This document shows positions 60,251 through 64,000 of a DNA stretch of 64,000 nt, piece after piece. A model generated the notes under the pieces. It had not been told where the DNA came from, searched no databases, and saw nothing but the letters and a program-made list of their open reading frames with translations. Source of the DNA: Lachnospiraceae bacterium (lineage in GTDB: Bacteria; Bacillota; Clostridia; Lachnospirales; Lachnospiraceae). The translations under genes and the position numbers were made by a program. Positions within the stretch are counted from its first letter, which is position 1, and every line of letters begins with the position of its first letter. The DNA lies in contig FUZG01000009.1 in assembly GCA_900168235.1 (NCBI GenBank), positions 1-64,000 on the forward strand, in the 5' to 3' direction.

Positions 60251-61960
60251 ATGGCTTGGTATGATGAAGCAGTTTTTTATCACATTTATCCCTTAGGACT
60301 GTCAGGAGCACCGGCTGATAATCATTATGAGAAACCTGTCCACAGATTAAATGATCTGACACCGTGGATCGGACATATACGAGATATTGGCTGTAATGCG
60401 CTGTATATTGGACCGCTCTTTGAATCGGGAAGTCACGGTTATGATACGACAGACTATAAAAAAGTTGATTCAAGGCTCGGAACAAATGAAGATCTGACAG
60501 AATGGGTAAAAAAATGTCATGAAGCCGGGATCAAAGTCATATTAGACGGTGTGTTTAACCATACCGGAAGGGATTTCTTTGCTTTTAAGGACATAAAAGA
60601 AAAGCGCGAGGGCTCCCAGTATCGTGACTGGTACTGTAATGTAAATTTCTACGGAAATAATTCATATAATGATGGATTCGGCTATGAAAACTGGGGCGGT
60701 TATGACCTTCTTGTAAAGCTTAACCAGAGAAATCCTGCTGTCATTGACTATATCTGCGATGTGATCAGATTCTGGGTCAGTGAGTTTGACATTGACGGAA
60801 TCCGTCTCGATGCGGCGGATGTGCTGGACTTTGACTTCATGAAGACCCTGAGACGGGTAGCAAATGAGGTAAAGCCTGATTTCTGGCTCATGGGAGAAGT
60901 GATCCACGGTGATTATTCCAGATGGTGCAATAATGATACCCTGCATGCGGTAACAAACTACACCCTGCATAAAGCCCTTTATTCCGGACACAATGACCAT
61001 AACTATTTTGAAATAGCTCATACTGTCAAGAGGCTCTATGATATGGCTGGACAGAATCCGCTTGGACTCAGGCTGTACAATTTTGTGGACAATCATGATG
61101 TAGAACGTATCGTGAATAAGCTCCAGAACAGGGCTCAGCTCACTCCTGTGCATATACTTACATATACTCTGCCCGGAGTTCCGTCTGTTTACTATGGCTC
61201 CGAGTTTGGCATAGAGGGAAAAAAGGAGCGGGGCTCTGATGCGTCACTTCGTCCTGCATTAAAGATAGAGGATTATAAAAATGCGCTGAAGGATAATACA
61301 CTGACACAGCTCATAGCTGCATTGGGTAAGGTGCGTAAGGATGTGAAAGCCCTGTCCTACGGCGGGTATACGGAACTTTTACTTACAAACAGGCAGTATG
61401 CTTTCTCCAGAAAACTGGATGCAGAAAACGTGATCATCACAGTTAATAACGACGATAATCCTGCATGGATAAATGTTCCGGATGACGGGATCGGGACATA
61501 TGTCGGCGCGTTGTCGGGAAAGACTGTTAATACAGAAAACGGGCGCTTAAATGTCGAGATCGGCTCATGCAGTGGTGAAATCTGGCTTCCGGTAAGAGAT
61601 GGAGAAACAAAGTATAAGCCTGTTAAGAGCAATGTGATAAAGAATATCGAGAAAAAACAGAAAGAGCAGGCTAAGGCAGAAAAAGCAGAAAATACAGAAA
61701 AAGCAGAAAAGGCTGTAAAAGAAAAGAGTGAAAAGAAGCCGGCGAAGGGAAAGAAAGCATCTGAAAAAGATGAGAAAAAGGCAGATTCAGTAAAGATCCG
61801 TGAAGGAATCCCTTATGAGGAAATGACCATCGAGGAGCTCCAGGCTGCGATCCTTGCAAAAATGGCAAATAACGGACCTGTCACAGATCAGATGAAGCAG
61901 ACTGTTTATGAAAACACTCATCATGGATCATTAATAAACTGGGTTAAGAGTTTTAGATAA
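60251..61960 (+). CDS. GH13 family alpha-glucanase with charged C-terminal extension
   Basis: A 569-residue alpha-amylase-family enzyme without a signal peptide, so it acts in the cytoplasm on maltodextrins or glycogen. The GH13 regions are clear: GVFNHTGRDF, DGIRLDAADV with the nucleophile Asp (near residue 180), GEVIHGDYS with the acid Glu (near 217), and VDNHDVERI. It resembles neopullulanase or cyclomaltodextrinase types. After the catalytic part and a short beta domain (to about 460), there is a Lys/Glu/Ala-rich stretch (470-520) and a small helical end (YEEMTIEELQAAILAKM, ending HHGSLINWVKSF). This added part is not usual for GH13. Confidence 0.88.
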   Translation: MAWYDEAVFYHIYPLGLSGAPADNHYEKPVHRLNDLTPWIGHIRDIGCNALYIGPLFESGSHGYDTTDYKKVDSRLGTNEDLTEWVKKCHEAGIKVILDGVFNHTGRDFFAFKDIKEKREGSQYRDWYCNVNFYGNNSYNDGFGYENWGGYDLLVKLNQRNPAVIDYICDVIRFWVSEFDIDGIRLDAADVLDFDFMKTLRRVANEVKPDFWLMGEVIHGDYSRWCNNDTLHAVTNYTLHKALYSGHNDHNYFEIAHTVKRLYDMAGQNPLGLRLYNFVDNHDVERIVNKLQNRAQLTPVHILTYTLPGVPSVYYGSEFGIEGKKERGSDASLRPALKIEDYKNALKDNTLTQLIAALGKVRKDVKALSYGGYTELLLTNRQYAFSRKLDAENVIITVNNDDNPAWINVPDDGIGTYVGALSGKTVNTENGRLNVEIGSCSGEIWLPVRDGETKYKPVKSNVIKNIEKKQKEQAKAEKAENTEKAEKAVKEKSEKKPAKGKKASEKDEKKADSVKIREGIPYEEMTIEELQAAILAKMANNGPVTDQMKQTVYENTHHGSLINWVKSFR

Positions 61961-62051
61961 AAAAAACGGATTTTTTGCCGAAATATTATCTAGACGTGGT
62001 TTATCACGAGCTTTTTTCACGGTAAGGGGAGTTTGATCCAGAGGGGACCGG
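61961..62051 (+). other. Intergenic region before the last EAL gene
   Basis: About 90 bases. CGTG and CACG (near 61996 and 62006) form a weak stem followed by six T, a possible terminator of the GH13 gene. GCCGAAAT near 61977 is a weak relative of the GCCGATAA box. The ribosome site GAGGGG of the next gene lies at its end. Confidence 0.4.
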
Positions 62052-64000
62052 ATGAATACTGAGACATATAGTAATCTTAATAGAGAAGAATCAGCTTTTG
62101 ATCGCTTAACCGGTCTTCCGGCGATGAACTATTTTTTGGAACTGGCGGACGAGGGCTTTAAGACCATGATCGAAAAGGCGGTAACTCCGTCTGTGCTTGC
62201 GTTCAATCTTAACGGTCTTAAGATGTTTAATCAAAAGTATGGTATTGAGGAAGGCAACAGGATACTTGTTGCCTTCGCTGATATCCTAAAAAAATACTTT
62301 ACTCCGATGAACTGCTCACGTTTTGGCGAAGATCATTTCTATGTCTTTACGGACAGTGCAAATGTCGAGCTGGAGCTTTATCAGATTTTTGATGAATTAA
62401 GGTCATATAACAATGGTCAGAGTCTGCCTGTAAGAGTAGGTATCTATAAACCGGAGGGCTTTACGGATATAGTAAATGTCGGGCTTGCCTGTGACAGGGC
62501 GAGAACAGCGTGTGATATTGACCGTAAGACCTATGAGTCAAAATATACCTACTTTACCAGCCAGATGGAAAAGGCGGCAAAAGAGCGGGATTATATCGTA
62601 AACAGTATCGATAAGGCGATAGAGAACGGATATATAAAGACCTTCTATCAGCCAAAGATACGCACCATGACTGGCAATCTCTGCGGTGCAGAAGCCCTTG
62701 CAAGATGGGATGATCCTGAGTACGGTTTTTTGTCTCCGGGAAGCTTTATTCCGATACTTGAAGACAGTAATCTGACATATAAGCTTGACAGCTGTATCCT
62801 TGAACAGCTTGTTCAGGATATGAAAACCTATAAGGAAGCAGGATATGAGCTTGTTCCCGTATCCATCAACTTTTCTAGAACAGACTTCCTTATGACGGAT
62901 CCTCTGCAGCTTCTGGAAAATATAGTTGAGAGATCAGGAATCGACAGGCAGTATTTTCGTATAGAGATCACAGAGTCTACGGTCATGGATGATCCTGTCC
63001 GTATGAAGAGCTATATCGACAAATTTCAAAATGCAGGATTTGTCGTTATAATGGACGATTTTGGAAGTGAGTACAGTTCGCTTGCGATGCTTCGTGAGTT
63101 TCATTTTGATGCCTTAAAGATCGATATGGAGTTCATGAAGAACTTTAACGAACGCAGCCGAAAAATCCTTAAAGCTATCGTAACAATGGCAAAGAGTCTC
63201 GGTATGTGCATCGTAGCGGAAGGTGTGGATAATGATGAACAGTTTAATTTCCTGAAATCTATTGGATGCGAGATAATCCAGGGATATTATTTTGCAAAAC
63301 CAATGAAGCTTCAGGATCTGATAGATGATATTTCAGAGAAAAAGCTGAGACCCGAAGACGAGATCGATCGGGAGTTTTATGAGACCATCGGAAAAGAAAA
63401 CCTGATCACTGATATGGCTACTTCTCTGCAATATTTTGACGGTAATAAATTCACGATACTGTACAGCAATGCAGAATACGAAAGGCTGATAGCTGTACAG
63501 GGTCTTACTGTGTCCAATGTCATGGATAAGACCACAAATACCATGGAAAAAGAGACGAGCAGAAGTTTCCGCAGAGTAGTCAGCGCTGCGATGGAGAGCG
63601 GAGAAACAGAAACTCTGCTTTTTTCCATGGGAGGTTTTGATTACCGCCTGGATATAAAGCTCATAGCCCAATGCAGTAAGGGATATATGTTCCGCATACA
63701 TCTCTTTGAAGTGTCTTTTGACCGTACCATTCAGAAATCCATAAGACAGACGGGTGATTACAGCATCCAGATAAAGGATAATGAAGCTTCGATATGGAAC
63801 TCCTTCGTAAATAATGTAAAATTCAAGATTTACTGGAAGGATGAACAGGGCCATTTCCTTGGGGCAAGTAAGGCTTTTTTGGAGTATTACAGATTTTCTT
63901 CCATAAAAGAAATAATAGGTCAGAGTTCTAAGGACCTGGGGATAACAGCTTATTTAAGCGAGGAAGAAGATGATGAATACTGGGTTCTTCACGGAGATAT
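62052..64000 (+). CDS. GGDEF(degenerate)-EAL phosphodiesterase, C-terminus outside window
   Basis: An open frame of 649 codons with no stop, running off the end. It begins MNTETYSNLNREESAFDRLT, has a degenerate GGDEF (RFGEDHF near residue 92) and an EAL domain from about 190 to 430 (CGAEALARW, SINFSRTDF, EITEST, DDFGSEYSS, LKIDMEF, EGVDNDEQ, QGYYFAKP). One Gly of the DDFGSG loop is Glu, a minor change. After the EAL come a linker with the FYETIGKENLI pattern seen in the other two proteins and a PAS-like domain. It is a paralogue of the genes at 46557 and 54090. GAGGGG precedes the start. Confidence 0.85.
   Translation, partial: MNTETYSNLNREESAFDRLTGLPAMNYFLELADEGFKTMIEKAVTPSVLAFNLNGLKMFNQKYGIEEGNRILVAFADILKKYFTPMNCSRFGEDHFYVFTDSANVELELYQIFDELRSYNNGQSLPVRVGIYKPEGFTDIVNVGLACDRARTACDIDRKTYESKYTYFTSQMEKAAKERDYIVNSIDKAIENGYIKTFYQPKIRTMTGNLCGAEALARWDDPEYGFLSPGSFIPILEDSNLTYKLDSCILEQLVQDMKTYKEAGYELVPVSINFSRTDFLMTDPLQLLENIVERSGIDRQYFRIEITESTVMDDPVRMKSYIDKFQNAGFVVIMDDFGSEYSSLAMLREFHFDALKIDMEFMKNFNERSRKILKAIVTMAKSLGMCIVAEGVDNDEQFNFLKSIGCEIIQGYYFAKPMKLQDLIDDISEKKLRPEDEIDREFYETIGKENLITDMATSLQYFDGNKFTILYSNAEYERLIAVQGLTVSNVMDKTTNTMEKETSRSFRRVVSAAMESGETETLLFSMGGFDYRLDIKLIAQCSKGYMFRIHLFEVSFDRTIQKSIRQTGDYSIQIKDNEASIWNSFVNNVKFKIYWKDEQGHFLGASKAFLEYYRFSSIKEIIGQSSKDLGITAYLSEEEDDEYWVLHGD

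Noticed and set aside
63333-63854. 173-codon frame on minus near the end
   Set aside because: Antisense to the last EAL gene, whose frame and motifs are clear.
1-64000. tRNA or rRNA genes
   Set aside because: No TTCGAATCC-type T-arm with flanking cloverleaf and no rRNA-like conserved stretch was seen; a tRNAscan run would settle it.

Overview
The window looks like low-to-moderate GC Firmicutes DNA, most probably Lachnospiraceae (Butyrivibrio-like). This is inferred from the gene families and not from any search: a tyrosine T-box leader, HPr proteins with a Ser46 site, DUF6465, DUF4234, DUF2752 and YjdF proteins, Ig-like surface proteins, and several large PAS/GGDEF/EAL proteins.

Layout. 0-6 kb: the end of an IS3-family element, a flavodoxin-like reductase, a broken ACT-domain gene, yjdF-rsgA, a racemase remnant, a hydrolase and a DUF234-type ATPase. 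6-18 kb: two surface or membrane proteins, a MATE exporter, DAHP synthase, an alanine/sodium symporter, a canonical HPr, a nitrilase-family amidase, a DUF554 protein and CbiK. 18-24 kb: an HNH nuclease gene joined to sbcD-sbcC. 24-34 kb: an HPr/D-lactate dehydrogenase fusion with a Rex-like site, a phosphodiesterase, a small membrane protein with a potassium channel, a tiny transcription unit, a surface protein, an oxidoreductase, aspartate kinase, and an XRE regulator fused to a (p)ppGpp-hydrolase-type HD domain.

34.3-40.1 kb is the core of a plasmid- or chromid-type replicon: a Rep_3 initiator on the minus strand, an intergenic origin with about nine iterons and DnaA-box-like sites, a MerR-HTH coiled-coil protein, a non-coding region rich in short repeats, a ParM-like actin and a ParR-like adaptor. 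Genes for HU and tyrosyl-tRNA synthetase (with T-box) follow directly. Gene orientation flips around the iterons: 18 of 20 genes to the right are on plus, and about two thirds to the left are on minus. By eye the G/C strand preference flips too. This suggests a working, long-established origin of a secondary replicon carrying core genes.

40-64 kb: an InlB-repeat surface protein, a WYL regulator, zinc-ribbon/DUF4234 and DUF2752 membrane proteins, three EAL-type c-di-GMP proteins (one running off the end), an MFS transporter, a Crh-like HPr without the phosphorylatable His, a Lys/Ala-rich DUF6465 protein, a P-loop kinase, a large surface protein, CorA and a cytoplasmic GH13 enzyme with a charged tail.

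Three themes tie the window together. The replicon core has two possible segregation systems. Three HPr-like proteins differ exactly at residues 15 and 46. A dispersed repeat of about 85-137 bp occurs three times, each time directly after the U-tract of an intrinsic terminator and in the same direction as the gene. No tRNA, rRNA or CRISPR array was seen.
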